Shown here: one piece after another, positions 50,758-59,800 of the stretch
Layout of the letters: each line of letters starts with the position of its first letter
How positions within the stretch are numbered: the first letter of the stretch is position 1
Origin: an uncultured Bacteroidales bacterium
GTDB lineage: Bacteria > Bacteroidota > Bacteroidia > Bacteroidales > Paludibacteraceae
Length of the DNA stretch: 64,000 bases
Direction: 5' to 3'
NCBI GenBank assembly: GCA_900317885.1
Contig: ONIM01000004.1
Span: 1 to 64,000, forward strand
Made by a program: the position numbers and the translations under genes
The notes under the pieces: generated by a model
The model's database searches: none
Told to the model about the DNA's origin: nothing
Seen by the model: the letters and a program-made list of their open reading frames with translations, nothing else

Positions 50758-51810
50758 TTAATTCAAGGTATTGGGTTCATAATGCCGCCATTTCTCAATG
50801 AGAGCGGTCATGTCTTCGGGCCAGGAGCTATCGAAGAACATTCTTTCTCCCGTGCGCGGATGGGTAAACCCAAGCGTCTTGGCGTGCAGTACCTGCCTGG
50901 GACAAAGCGCAAAACAATTCTCAATATACTGCCTGTATTTCTGCGTACGAAGACCTTTCAGGATTTCGCAGCCCCCATACTTCTCATCCGCAAAAAGCGG
51001 GTGACCGATATGCTTCATGTGCACGCGAATCTGGTGGGTTCGACCGGTCTCCAAGCGACATTCGACGAGTGTGACGTACGGAAATTGCTCGAGAACCCGC
51101 CAATGAGTAATGGCCTCTTTGGCTTGCGGACATTCCTCCGGATCCCATACACGGTAGATTGTGCGGTCGCGGTTGTCGCGGGCTAAAGCACCTTCGATCG
51201 TGCCGCTTTGCTCTTTGAAGGTCCCCCAAACGAGGGCGTTATAGGTGCGCTCGGTAGTGTGATCGAAGAACTGTTTGGCGAGATTGGCTTTTGCCTCCGG
51301 CGTCTTGGCAATCAGCAGGAGTCCGGAGGTGTCTTTGTCAATGCGATGAACAAGACCGATAGAAGGATCATTGATATCTATCGGATGGCTGACAGCTGAC
51401 GGCTGATGGCTAAAATGCCAGGCGAGGGCATGGAGCAGCGTGTGCTCGTAGTTGCCATGCCCGGGGTGGACTACCATCCCGGCCGGCTTATTGATGACCA
51501 GCAGATCTTCGTCCTCATAGACGATCGTCAGGGGGATATTCTCCGGGGTGATGGTGAAGTCGTGTGGTTCGTGGTCCAATAAGACTTGGATAATATCTCC
51601 GGGTTTGACACGATAATTAGAAGCGACAGGCAGACCGTTTACCCACACGTTTCCTGCGTCCGCAGCCGTCTGGATGCGGTTTCGGCTGGTGTTAGTCATG
51701 TGTTCGGCGAGGTATTTGTCAACGCGTTCTTTGCCTTGCCCTTTATCCACCTCGCATCGCCATCTCTCCCAGAGTTCTTCGCTCTCTATGTCTAACTCTT
51801 CATTATTCAT
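50758..51810 (-). CDS. rluD: Ribosomal large subunit pseudouridine synthase, RluD-like
   Basis: A 350-aa enzyme from ATG 51810, which overlaps the previous stop codon by one base (TGATG). Residues about 20-85 are an S4 RNA-binding domain ('RVDKYLAEHMTNTSRNRIQT'). The catalytic domain has 'VHPGHGNYEHTLLHALAWHF' and 'GLVHRIDKDTSGLLLIAKT' with the catalytic Asp in HRID. It converts uridines of 23S rRNA to pseudouridine. A tandem repeat (51384-51412) adds 'QPSAVSHP' just before the catalytic loop. It is co-transcribed with the PASTA gene upstream. Confidence 0.94.
   Translation of the reverse strand: MNNEELDIESEELWERWRCEVDKGQGKERVDKYLAEHMTNTSRNRIQTAADAGNVWVNGLPVASNYRVKPGDIIQVLLDHEPHDFTITPENIPLTIVYEDEDLLVINKPAGMVVHPGHGNYEHTLLHALAWHFSHQPSAVSHPIDINDPSIGLVHRIDKDTSGLLLIAKTPEAKANLAKQFFDHTTERTYNALVWGTFKEQSGTIEGALARDNRDRTIYRVWDPEECPQAKEAITHWRVLEQFPYVTLVECRLETGRTHQIRVHMKHIGHPLFADEKYGGCEILKGLRTQKYRQYIENCFALCPRQVLHAKTLGFTHPRTGERMFFDSSWPEDMTALIEKWRHYEPNTLN
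51384..51412. repeat. Tandem repeat, GGCTGACAGCTGAC class, translated in frame
   Basis: GGATGGCTGACAGCTGACGG-type units encode 'SHQPSAVSHPI' in RluD, in a surface loop before the catalytic HRID motif. Confidence 0.7.
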
Positions 51811-52628
51811 CAGAACCACTCTTCGTTATCGTTCTCGCTACCGGTAGCAGCTGCTTTCTCGATTTGCTTGGAGAGTCTGAGCGCAACCGTCTCTCCTTCT
51901 ATCAGTTTCGATCCTTCGGCAGGAATCTGGCGATAAACGTATTGGTTCACTCCTTCCTCTTCCGGTTCGTCATAACTGATGGCTCCCACGGTGAGTCGAT
52001 GGCTGAGCAATAATGCCCGCGCCTCCTGTAGCGTCATTCCGATGACGGAGGGCACCTCTACCTCTTCCGTTCCGCGGCCGTAACCTACAACCAGGCGCAC
52101 CTGCGTACCTACCGGCAGTTTGTCTCCGGGCTGGATGCTCTCGCCGTTTCTCTTCACGTCCAAGACGAGGTCTCGGAAAGCAGAAGGTTCGTAGTCGTAG
52201 ATTGTATCGACAGCCAATCCCATCCCGCGGAGCGTCGTTTCTGCCTGGCGGTAGCTCATGTCCTGCAGGTTAGGCATCGTTACCTGTCGTTTGGTAGTAG
52301 CGTTGATGGTCACATAGACGGCTCTGCCGTGTTTGGCGTGAGAGAAAGGCTTCGGGTCCTGCTCTACGATTGTACCGAAAGGTACCTGGTCCGAATAAGT
52401 GGAGTCTATTACCACCAATACCAGTCCTTCCGCGGACAATAAAGGTTCCGCTTCCGCCAGAACCATCCCTCGCACGTCATTCACCTCCACCTCTACTCCA
52501 TGCTGCGTATAAGTACGCAACCATGCTATCAAACCGATCAGTATTCCGAAAGCTACCAAAACGGCTAAAACGAGGTTGATACCAAGGAATTTAGCATCTG
52601 ATTTGTCAAAAAAACCGCTTTTTCTCAT
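51810..52628 (-). CDS. Membrane-anchored PASTA-domain protein
   Basis: A 272-aa protein from ATG 52628 (MRKSGFFDKSDAKFLGINLV). One transmembrane helix (about 17-38) is followed by three PASTA domains (about 45-112, 113-182, 183-255), for example 'VTMPNLQDMSYRQAETTLRG' and 'VEVPSVIGMTLQEARALLLS'. In Firmicutes and Actinobacteria such domains are attached to Ser/Thr kinases or penicillin-binding proteins and bind cell-wall fragments. Here there is no kinase part. A cell-wall binding role is inferred. Its stop overlaps the rluD start. Confidence 0.9.
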   Translation of the reverse strand: MRKSGFFDKSDAKFLGINLVLAVLVAFGILIGLIAWLRTYTQHGVEVEVNDVRGMVLAEAEPLLSAEGLVLVVIDSTYSDQVPFGTIVEQDPKPFSHAKHGRAVYVTINATTKRQVTMPNLQDMSYRQAETTLRGMGLAVDTIYDYEPSAFRDLVLDVKRNGESIQPGDKLPVGTQVRLVVGYGRGTEEVEVPSVIGMTLQEARALLLSHRLTVGAISYDEPEEEGVNQYVYRQIPAEGSKLIEGETVALRLSKQIEKAAATGSENDNEEWF

Positions 52629-52648
52629 AAAATGCAAAATTTATTGTG

Positions 52649-52696
52649 CAAAATTACAATTTTTTTTGGATATATGCAAAAATGTTTGTAATTTTG
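52649..52696. promoter_or_regulatory. Interleaved divergent promoter pair
   Basis: Minus strand (PASTA-rluD): TTTG at 52680-52677 and TAATTTTG at 52656-52649. Plus strand (Cys-rich lipoprotein): TTTG at 52665-52668 and TAATTTTG at 52689-52696. The two -7 elements are 32 bases apart, exactly as at 34249-34296. Confidence 0.78.
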
Positions 52697-52769
52697 CAGA
52701 GTTTTTCTCAGAAATACGAAGAATATAGTAAGATAAAGCTTTATTAACTAAAAAAAAACTTTTACAATT

Positions 52770-52922
52770 ATGAAGAAAATGCTTCTTATCGTAGCTGTAG
52801 CATTCGCTGCTATGAGCTGCGGCAACAAGTGCTGCGACAAAAAGTGCGGCCAGGACACCTGCTGCCATCAGGACACCGTAGAGGTAGTTGAGGCAGAGGC
52901 TGCTGTAGAGGTTGCTGAGTAA
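52770..52922 (+). CDS. Small cysteine-rich lipoprotein, 50 aa
   Basis: ATG 52770 opens a 50-aa frame: MKKMLLIVAVAFAAMSCGNK is a lipoprotein signal with lipobox AAMSC (Cys17). The mature part is 'CGNKCCDKKCGQDTCCHQD' followed by an acidic Val/Glu tail (TVEVVEAEAAVEVAE). The 18 residues after the lipid Cys contain five more Cys, in CC, C and CC spacing, plus a His, which suggests metal or redox binding. It has its own promoter and a terminator directly after it. I do not recognise a named family. Confidence 0.8.
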   Translation: MKKMLLIVAVAFAAMSCGNKCCDKKCGQDTCCHQDTVEVVEAEAAVEVAE

Positions 52923-52944
52923 TCTCTCTTGTTGTCTCAAAAAA

Positions 52945-52976
52945 GAAGCGACCCCTTTCGGGCCGCTTTCTTTTTT
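52945..52976. terminator. Bidirectional intrinsic terminator
   Basis: AAGCGACCC-CTTTC-GGGCCGCTT with one mismatch, followed by TCTTTTTT on the plus strand and by TCTTTTTTG on the minus strand. It serves the Cys-rich lipoprotein gene and the convergent gpmI unit. Confidence 0.82.
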
Positions 52977-53006
52977 ATTATATATCCGATGACAAACGTC
53001 AAATAC

Positions 53007-54536
53007 TTAATCTTTGATAAGATTTTTTCCGGTCATCTCTTGGGGTTGGTCGATGCCTAAGATGTGACAGATAGAAGGAGCTACATCCGCGAGGATACCA
53101 TTCTCTACGCGCGCGCCCGTGTGATCCTTACTTATATATACAAACGGAACGGGATTGAGGGAGTGCGCCGTGTTAGGCGTGCCATCCGCGTTGATGGCGT
53201 TGTCGCAGTTGCCGTGATCGGCAATGATGATAATCTCGTAGTCGTTGCGCAAAGCAGCTTCGACGGTCTCGTTGACACAGATATCGATAGCGGTGATAGC
53301 CTGCTGGATCGAGTTATACACGCCCGTATGGCCTACCATGTCTCCGTTAGCGTAGTTGAGGATGATGCAATCGTATTTCTGACTATTAAGTGCGTCGCGG
53401 AGCGCAATGGTCACTTCCGGCGCAGACATCATCGGCTGCAGGTCATAGGTAGCTACTTTGGGCGAGGGGATGAGGATACGATCTTCGTTCTCAAACTCCG
53501 CCTCACGACCGCCGTTGAAGAAGAAGGTGACGTGTGCGAACTTCTCTGTCTCGGCGATACGGAGTTGCTTGAGCCCTAACTTGCTGACCACTTCGCCTAA
53601 AGTATTGGTTACATTTTCTTTGGGGAAGAGGACATGCAGTCCTTGGAAGGAGCTGTCGTAGGGGGTCATGCAGCAGTAATGCAAGTGAGGGATGGTCTTC
53701 ATGCCTTGCTCGGGCATGTCTTGCTGGGTGAGGGCGATAGTGATCTCTTTCGCGCGGTCGTTGCGGTAGTTGAAGAAGATTACGGCGTCGCCTTCCTCGA
53801 TAGTCGCTAATGGTTTGCCGTTGCGGACGTGTACGATCGGTTTTATGAACTCATCGGTAACGTCAGCAGCGTAGCTGGCCTCCATCGCCTCGTGCATGGA
53901 CTCGAAAGCCTCGCCTTGACCGTTCACAAGCAGGTCGTATCCGACCTTCACGCGCTCCCAGCGTTTGTCGCGGTCCATGGCGTAGAAACGGCCGATGATC
54001 GAGGCAATCTCTCCGGCAGATTTCGCGCAGTGTGCCTCCAGCTGGTCGATGAATCCGATACCCGAACGCGGGTCGGTGTCACGGCCGTCCATGAAACAGT
54101 GGATGAAGGTCTTACCCTGCAGACCGTATTTGGCTGCGATGTCGCAGAGGTAGAAGAGGTGCTCCAAGCTCGAGTGTACGCCGCCGTTGGATGTCAGACC
54201 CATGAAGTGGATCTTCTTTCCGCTGGATTGGGCGTAGGAGAAGACCGCTTTGATCTCGGGATTGTCGAGGATAGAGCCGTCTTTGCAAGCGCGGTTGATC
54301 TTTACCAGATCCTGATAGACGACACGTCCGGCACCGATATTGAGGTGCCCTACTTCGGAGTTACCCATCTGTCCGTCGGGCAGACCGACATTCTCACCGC
54401 TGGCTTGCAGTTGCGAGTTCGGGTATTTCGCCAATAACGCGTCCCAGTGGGGCGTCGAGGTACAATAGATAGCATCGGCAGTATCCTTATGACCGATACC
54501 CCAGCCATCCAAAATCATCAATAATGCTTTACTCAT
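53007..54536 (-). CDS. gpmI: 2,3-bisphosphoglycerate-independent phosphoglycerate mutase
   Basis: A 509-aa enzyme that interconverts 3- and 2-phosphoglycerate with Mn2+. The metal site begins '[11 protein letters not shown]' (Asp10). The phospho-acceptor Ser60 lies in '[17 protein letters not shown]', and later ligands lie in '[13 protein letters not shown]' and '[14 protein letters not shown]'. The length is normal. It overlaps smpB by 8 bases and lies in one minus-strand unit with smpB and the CNNM/CorC gene. Confidence 0.96.
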   Translation of the reverse strand: MSKALLMILDGWGIGHKDTADAIYCTSTPHWDALLAKYPNSQLQASGENVGLPDGQMGNSEVGHLNIGAGRVVYQDLVKINRACKDGSILDNPEIKAVFSYAQSSGKKIHFMGLTSNGGVHSSLEHLFYLCDIAAKYGLQGKTFIHCFMDGRDTDPRSGIGFIDQLEAHCAKSAGEIASIIGRFYAMDRDKRWERVKVGYDLLVNGQGEAFESMHEAMEASYAADVTDEFIKPIVHVRNGKPLATIEEGDAVIFFNYRNDRAKEITIALTQQDMPEQGMKTIPHLHYCCMTPYDSSFQGLHVLFPKENVTNTLGEVVSKLGLKQLRIAETEKFAHVTFFFNGGREAEFENEDRILIPSPKVATYDLQPMMSAPEVTIALRDALNSQKYDCIILNYANGDMVGHTGVYNSIQQAITAIDICVNETVEAALRNDYEIIIIADHGNCDNAINADGTPNTAHSLNPVPFVYISKDHTGARVENGILADVAPSICHILGIDQPQEMTGKNLIKD

Positions 54537-54993
54537 ATATTCGTTTTTTTAGTTTGTCCATTTCGCGTTTGTCATCCGCTTCTCGGAGCGATTGACGCTT
54601 GTCGTAAGTGTGCTTACCCTGGCAGAGCGCAATCTCCACTTTTGCCAGGCCTTTGTCGTTGATAAAGAGCACCAGCGGGATGATGGTCTTGCCGGTATCC
54701 TTGGTCGCCTTCTCGAGTTTGCGAATCTCTTTGCGTTGCAAGAGCAGTTTGCGGTCGCGCTTGGCTTCATGATTGGCGTACGAACCGAACCGGTACTCAG
54801 CGATATGCATCTGCTTGATGTACATCTCTCCGTGCTCCACGGCACAGTAAGAGTCCACCAGCGAAGCTTTGCCCTCACGGATGGACTTGATCTCCGTGCC
54901 GAAGAGCTGAATGCCGGCGGTATAGCGGTCGAGGATGATATACTCAAACCTCGCGCGCTTATTCTCAATCCGTATGTTGGTCTTGTTCCTCAT
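54529..54993 (-). CDS. smpB: SsrA-binding protein SmpB
   Basis: A 154-aa protein that brings tmRNA to stalled ribosomes. Typical stretches are '[20 protein letters not shown]', '[20 protein letters not shown]' and the C-terminal basic helix '[20 protein letters not shown]'. It overlaps the genes on both sides (29 bases with the CNNM/CorC gene). tmRNA itself is not in the window. Confidence 0.96.
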   Translation of the reverse strand: MRNKTNIRIENKRARFEYIILDRYTAGIQLFGTEIKSIREGKASLVDSYCAVEHGEMYIKQMHIAEYRFGSYANHEAKRDRKLLLQRKEIRKLEKATKDTGKTIIPLVLFINDKGLAKVEIALCQGKHTYDKRQSLREADDKREMDKLKKRIYE

Positions 54994-56116
54994 TTACTTT
55001 GTCCTTACCTTGGCTTTGACCGTCGGTTGACGTCGCAGGTCTGACCTCCGTCGTTTCACCGTCGGGATTGACTGCTAATTTCTTATACTTCTTTTGTCGT
55101 TGTTCCCATCGCTCGCGTGCATACTGCTGCATGTCGATGACCGTGTCGTTTTCGTCGATGATCTCCAGACCGAAAATTGTCTCGATGATGTCCTCCAGTG
55201 TCAGGATGCCGACGAACATGCCGTATTCATCGATGACCTGGGCTATCTGGCTCTTCTGCTTGAGCATGGAATCAAAGATCGTACCGAGCGTGAGGTCCTG
55301 ATCGAAAGCCGGCAATGGGCGTTTGATGCTGCCTAAGGTCTTACGGAAGTGATCCTCCGTGAGGTCCTCCAAGGCATCGTTTCGCAGGATGTAGCCGGTG
55401 ATATACTCCGGCGCTTCGGGTTTGTAGAGCGGAATGCGGGAGAAATGGTCGTACTCGTCGTTGTCGTAGTAGGCGCGGAGGGTCATGTTCTCCGGTGCTA
55501 TCTTCGCCACCACACGCGGCGTCATGACATCGTAGGCGTGGATGGAGTCGAGCCGCATGAGATTGGAGAAGATCTTATTCTCGTCCTCGTCCACCACTCC
55601 TTCTTCCTCGCCGACATTCACCATCGCCAAGACCTCTTCGCGGCTGACAGAGGGGTCATCTTCGTTGTCGGGGACCATGCGGGAGATGAGTTCGACGAGC
55701 CATACCAAGGGGTACAGCACGAAGATCAGGACCCGGATAACGCGTGCGGTAAAGCCCATGAGTTCGCGCCAGTAGGTCGTGCCGATAACTTTCGGGATGA
55801 TCTCTCCGAAAAAGAGGATGAGGATGGTGGTGATGGCGGATATGAGTCCGAACCACTTGCTGCCGAAGACCGCGGTTGCCTGCATACCTACGCCAGCCGC
55901 TCCGATGGTGTTGGCGATAGTATTCAGCGAGAGGATCGCCGCTAAGGGGCGACCCGTATCTTCCTTGTACGCGCTCATCAGTTTCGCGGGCGCGTAGCCT
56001 TCCTCCTCGCGGAGGTTAATATAACTGAGCGACGTGGACATCAGTACCGACTCCAGAACGGAGCACAGAAAACTGACGGCCATTGCGCCAATCAAAAACA
56101 ATAGTAATAATCCCAT
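54965..56116 (-). CDS. CNNM/CorC-family (hemolysin-like) membrane protein
   Basis: A 383-aa protein with a DUF21/CNNM membrane domain (about 1-150, '[20 protein letters not shown]' and '[20 protein letters not shown]'). Two CBS domains follow ('[20 protein letters not shown]', '[20 protein letters not shown]'). The C-terminus is charged and low-complexity, and the usual CorC_HlyC domain is missing. The family takes part in Mg2+ or other cation export. The start ATG 56116 lies 16 bases after the -7 element. Confidence 0.9.
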   Translation of the reverse strand: MGLLLLFLIGAMAVSFLCSVLESVLMSTSLSYINLREEEGYAPAKLMSAYKEDTGRPLAAILSLNTIANTIGAAGVGMQATAVFGSKWFGLISAITTILILFFGEIIPKVIGTTYWRELMGFTARVIRVLIFVLYPLVWLVELISRMVPDNEDDPSVSREEVLAMVNVGEEEGVVDEDENKIFSNLMRLDSIHAYDVMTPRVVAKIAPENMTLRAYYDNDEYDHFSRIPLYKPEAPEYITGYILRNDALEDLTEDHFRKTLGSIKRPLPAFDQDLTLGTIFDSMLKQKSQIAQVIDEYGMFVGILTLEDIIETIFGLEIIDENDTVIDMQQYARERWEQRQKKYKKLAVNPDGETTEVRPATSTDGQSQGKDKVNEEQDQHTD

Positions 56117-56132
56117 AATGCAAAAATTCGTG

Positions 56133-56163
56133 CAAAGGTACTGCTTTTTTCTGATATATGCAA
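56133..56163 (-). promoter_or_regulatory. Bacteroidota-type promoter for the CNNM-smpB-gpmI unit
   Basis: On the minus strand: TTG at 56163-56161, a 20-base spacer with a six-A tract and GCAG, and TACCTTTG at 56140-56133. Confidence 0.82.
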
Positions 56164-56181
56164 ATGCACGAGAAAAAAAAT

Positions 56182-56646
56182 TTACTTAATCACAACGAGA
56201 GATGGGATAAAGGGATTGTCATAAGTGCCGAGGTTGTCATCGCTCTTGTACGGGAAAGCGTCCTTCTGCTCGAAGATATTTTTATAATGCGTGGAGTAAT
56301 AGCGGAGCGTGACCATTCCTTCCGAATCGGACATATAGAGGTAGAAGATTCCATCCTGGGGCGCTTTTACGCCGATGCAGGTCTCCCCGATAAATGCAGC
56401 CAGGAGGTCATTCTCGTTGAGGACGAAGTCCGCTGCGATATTCGGGTATTGCGCCTTGAGATCCACTTTGACTACTGCTGTCATGGATGAGGTCATGTCT
56501 GATTTCTCCGGAGCCGTCCAAACGGGGCGTGCCTTATTGGAGACGAAGGTCTCCGGGGCTTGCTCTTGGTCTTTCTTGCAACCCGAGAAGAGCATCAGCA
56601 TTATCATACTCAGAGAGTAGAGCGCGAAAATAAACGATTTCTTCAT
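56182..56646 (-). CDS. Lipoprotein of unknown function
   Basis: A 154-aa protein with signal MKKSFIFALYSLSMIMLMLF and lipobox FSGC (Cys23, followed by KKDQ). The mature part is beta-rich: 'MTAVVKVDLKAQYPNIAADF', 'DLLAAFIGETCIGVKAPQDG', 'MVTLRYYSTHYKNIFEQ', ending 'GTYDNPFIPSLVVIK'. This pattern recalls the small Ig-like domains found in Bacteroidales lipoproteins and secreted proteins. I cannot name the family. It shares a promoter with the 31-aa frame upstream. Confidence 0.8.
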   Translation of the reverse strand: MKKSFIFALYSLSMIMLMLFSGCKKDQEQAPETFVSNKARPVWTAPEKSDMTSSMTAVVKVDLKAQYPNIAADFVLNENDLLAAFIGETCIGVKAPQDGIFYLYMSDSEGMVTLRYYSTHYKNIFEQKDAFPYKSDDNLGTYDNPFIPSLVVIK

Positions 56647-56666
56647 ATAGATATTTTATTAATTAT

Positions 56667-56762
56667 TTACCAAGCTTTTGTTTGACTTCCCTCTCCCGTG
56701 ATAGGGGTGGTACCACCGCCGCTGGCAGCGAGCCTACAATATGATATCACCGTTAACTTCAT
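56667..56762 (-). CDS. Possible 31-aa peptide upstream of the lipoprotein gene
   Basis: ATG 56762 to stop 56667 encodes MKLTVISYCRLAASGGGTTP followed by ITGEGSQTKAW. It is the first frame after a strong promoter and ends 20 bases before the lipoprotein gene. Like the 47-aa peptide at 25487 it has a Gly/Ser-rich middle and a C-terminal Trp. The DNA encoding TTPITGEGS resembles the GC palindrome class (CCCTCTCCCGTGATAGGGG), so it may be a leader carrying a repeat rather than a true gene. Confidence 0.4.
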   Translation of the reverse strand: MKLTVISYCRLAASGGGTTPITGEGSQTKAW

Positions 56763-56789
56763 TTTTCTTCACAAAACCCTTTGCGGCTG

Positions 56790-56820
56790 CAAAGGTACTG
56801 CTTTTTTTTGAGATATGCAA
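56790..56820 (-). promoter_or_regulatory. Bacteroidota-type promoter for the 31-aa peptide and lipoprotein
   Basis: On the minus strand: TTG at 56820-56818, a 20-base spacer with an eight-A tract and GCAG, and TACCTTTG at 56797-56790. Confidence 0.82.
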
Positions 56821-56838
56821 GGAAAATCGGAGATTCTT

Positions 56839-56860
56839 AGTCGAAAGTAGAAAGCAGAAA
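56839..56860. repeat. Repeat, GTCGAAAGTAGAAAG class
   Basis: AGTCGAAAGTAGAAAGCAGA lies between the NRPS stop and the lipoprotein promoter. It is the same class as 21727 and 38240. No clear terminator follows the NRPS gene. Confidence 0.65.
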
Positions 56861-56872
56861 GATCAGAAATAT

Positions 56873-59800
56873 TTACTCATCGAAAAATCCTAATTGTGAA
56901 ATAGCTGTTAACATTCTATTGACGTAGGCGCTATCGGGCGCGGACCAGCGGAAGCCGAGACGAAGGAGGACAGCAGAGGTATAGCGGTTGTCGCGCTCGA
57001 TCGTGACCGCCTTCTGGCCGTGGGTCATATCCTGATACGCCAAGAGAGCGGACATGAGGCTCGCTTTCTTCGGATCCTGACTGGCTTCGAGGATCGCTTG
57101 CCGGAACTCGTCCTCCTCGACGTAACGGATGGACTTACCGATCTTCTCAAAGCCCGCAAGGATATCGCCCAAGAGGTCGGTATGGTTGTTGAAGGGCTGG
57201 AAGACATTACATTCTTTCGGCGTGGAGGCAAGCAGCACGACAGCTTTTGCCGTCTCGTTCACCGGCGAGAACTCCGCCGGCGAATCGTATTCGTCTATCG
57301 GGCAGCAGCCGAGGGTGGAGAACACTTTGAGACGCCCCATGTAACTGTTGGATTGGAAGTTCGCCTGGAACTCACCGTCGTAGCTACGCGCAGCAAGGTT
57401 GCCGACACGCATGATCTTAGCGTTCAGGCCGTGACGCGCGACGGCATCGAGGATGACACGTTCGGCGAGGAACTTCGACCGCATATAGCGGTTATCGAGG
57501 AACTGACCGAAGTACAGCAAGCGTTCCGACAGTTCGGGTACCGCCTTGCCGTCACCGCGATCTACCCAAATCTCGCCGACGGAAGTGGTAGATATATGGA
57601 TGAGTCGTGCGCCGGTCTTGAGACAGAACTCCACGCAGCGCTCTGCGCCGCCGATATTTACCTGCTCGATGTCATCGGTCTTGGAGAAGTGCTTGACGTT
57701 GGCTGCGCAGTTGAAGACGGTATCAATCAGACCGTCCTTCGGACTGACAGAGATTTCGCTTGTGACATCGCCGTTGACGACGAAGAGGCGGGAACCGAAG
57801 AGCTCATCAAAACGTCGGTCGAAATAGTAGAAGAGCAAGTTACGCAGACGTCGTTGCGCATCTTGCTGGTCTTTACCGCGAACAAGACAGGTGATGGTCT
57901 TGGCATCGGAGTCAATCAGCTCGCGCAGGACATGAATGCCGAGATAACCGGTAGCACCGGTGAGCAGCACGTTGCCTAAGTCCTGACGCTCGCCGCGGAG
58001 GAAAGTATTGAGGTTATTGCGCTGCAGAATCGCATCGATGCCGGAGTAATCGAAGTTATTTTCATCGGTTACGGGTGAGGGGTTACCGGTTACGGGTGCT
58101 TCGCCCGAGAGGAATTGTGCCAAGAGACGCGGCGTAGGATGGGTGAAGATATCGCCGTAGGCAACATGCTTACCGGCTTTGTCCGCTTCGATGATGACGC
58201 GGGTGACCATGAGGGACGTACCGCCGAGTTCAAAGAAGTTATCCGTGGCACCTATCTTATCCTGATTGAGGATGGATGCAAAGATGTCGCAGAAGAGCCG
58301 CTCGTTGTCGTTAGCCGGTGCTACGTAGTCGCGGTCGGTGTCGGTGAGCTGCGGAGCAGGCAGCGCACGTTTGTTCACTTTCTGGTTCTGGTTCAGCGGA
58401 ATGACGTCGATCTGCATGATCGAAGCCGGCACCATGTACGGCGGTTTGCGATCACGGATGAAGGCATTGAGTGCCTGGATGTCCATCTTGGTGTCGCTGA
58501 CGATATAGGCAGCGATGAACTTACCTCCGTTGGGGTAATCAAAAGCCTGCACGGTAGCGTCGTTGATGCCGGGGAACTCGCGGATGACGGCTTCTACCTC
58601 TTTGAGTTCGATACGGAACCCGCGGATCTTGACCTGACCGTCCTGCCGACCGACAAACTGGATATTGCCGTCTGCGAGGTAACGCACGACGTCGCCGGTG
58701 CGATAGCAACGGAGATTATTCCAGTCGATATAGGTCTCGGCGGTCTTGTCGGGACGATTGAGGTAACCGCGGCTGACCTGCGGACCGGAAACAAGCAGCT
58801 CGCCTATAGCGCCTACGGGCACACGATGGAGGTCCTTATCAACGATGAAGAGCCGGAAGTTATCCAGGGGTTTGCCGATCGGGATATTCTTCTCCTGCTC
58901 GTGTATCGGATAGGTCGTGGTGAAGATGGTACACTCGGTCGGACCGTACGCGTTATGAAGCAGATAGTTAGCCGGCGGCGCGATGGTCGCAAGTTTCTCT
59001 CCTCCCACAGACAAGTGCTTGAGGGAGTGGTTGTCGCAGTTCTGCGCAAACTGATAGCCCACCTGGGTCGTCATGAAGGAGTGGGTGATGCCTTCCGCCT
59101 CGAAGTAATGATTGAGGTCCGGCAGGTTCAGACGGATATCTTCGCCGATGATATAGACGGCAGCTCCGCATGTGAGCGCCGGGTACATATCCATCATGTT
59201 CGCATCGAAGCCGTACGAAGCATATGCCGCCACTTTGTCTCCGGCATGGAGATCGTAGTAACGATGGTACCAATGACAGAACGCCACGAGATTGCGATGC
59301 TCGAGTTGGCAGCCTTTGGGCACGCCGGTGGAACCGGAGGTATAGAGGAGGATGAATAAATCCGATGGGGAAGCCTCACCCCAACCCTCCCCTGAAGGGA
59401 AGGGAGTTTTGACTTCTGCTAACTCTTTGGTCAGGAGGACGGGGCCGGAGTATTCAAAAAAGCCCCTCTCGGCGGAGGCGGCCGTTCTCCCCGTTCCGTC
59501 GGGGAGACACTCCGCGTCGGCAATGAGGAGGGAAGCGGACGCATCCTTCATCATGAAGTTCAGTCGTTCAGCCGGATAAGACGGGTCAAGCGGCTGGTAG
59601 GCACAACCGGCTTTGAGGGCAGCCAAGGAAGCGACTACCATCCATTCGGAGCGGTTGATGAGGATAGAAACGACAGGCTCGGAGCTTCGCTCATCTGAGA
59701 TTGGAGATTGGAGATTGAGCACTTCGCAGATCCGTGCAGCGATAGCGTCCGTGCGGGTGTCCACCTCTTTGTAGGTGAGGCGGACGTCGTGATAGACGAC

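Noticed and set aside
58115..59359. 414-aa open frame on the plus strand inside the NRPS
   Set aside because: Antisense of the conserved A2 and PCP2 codons; no independent evidence.
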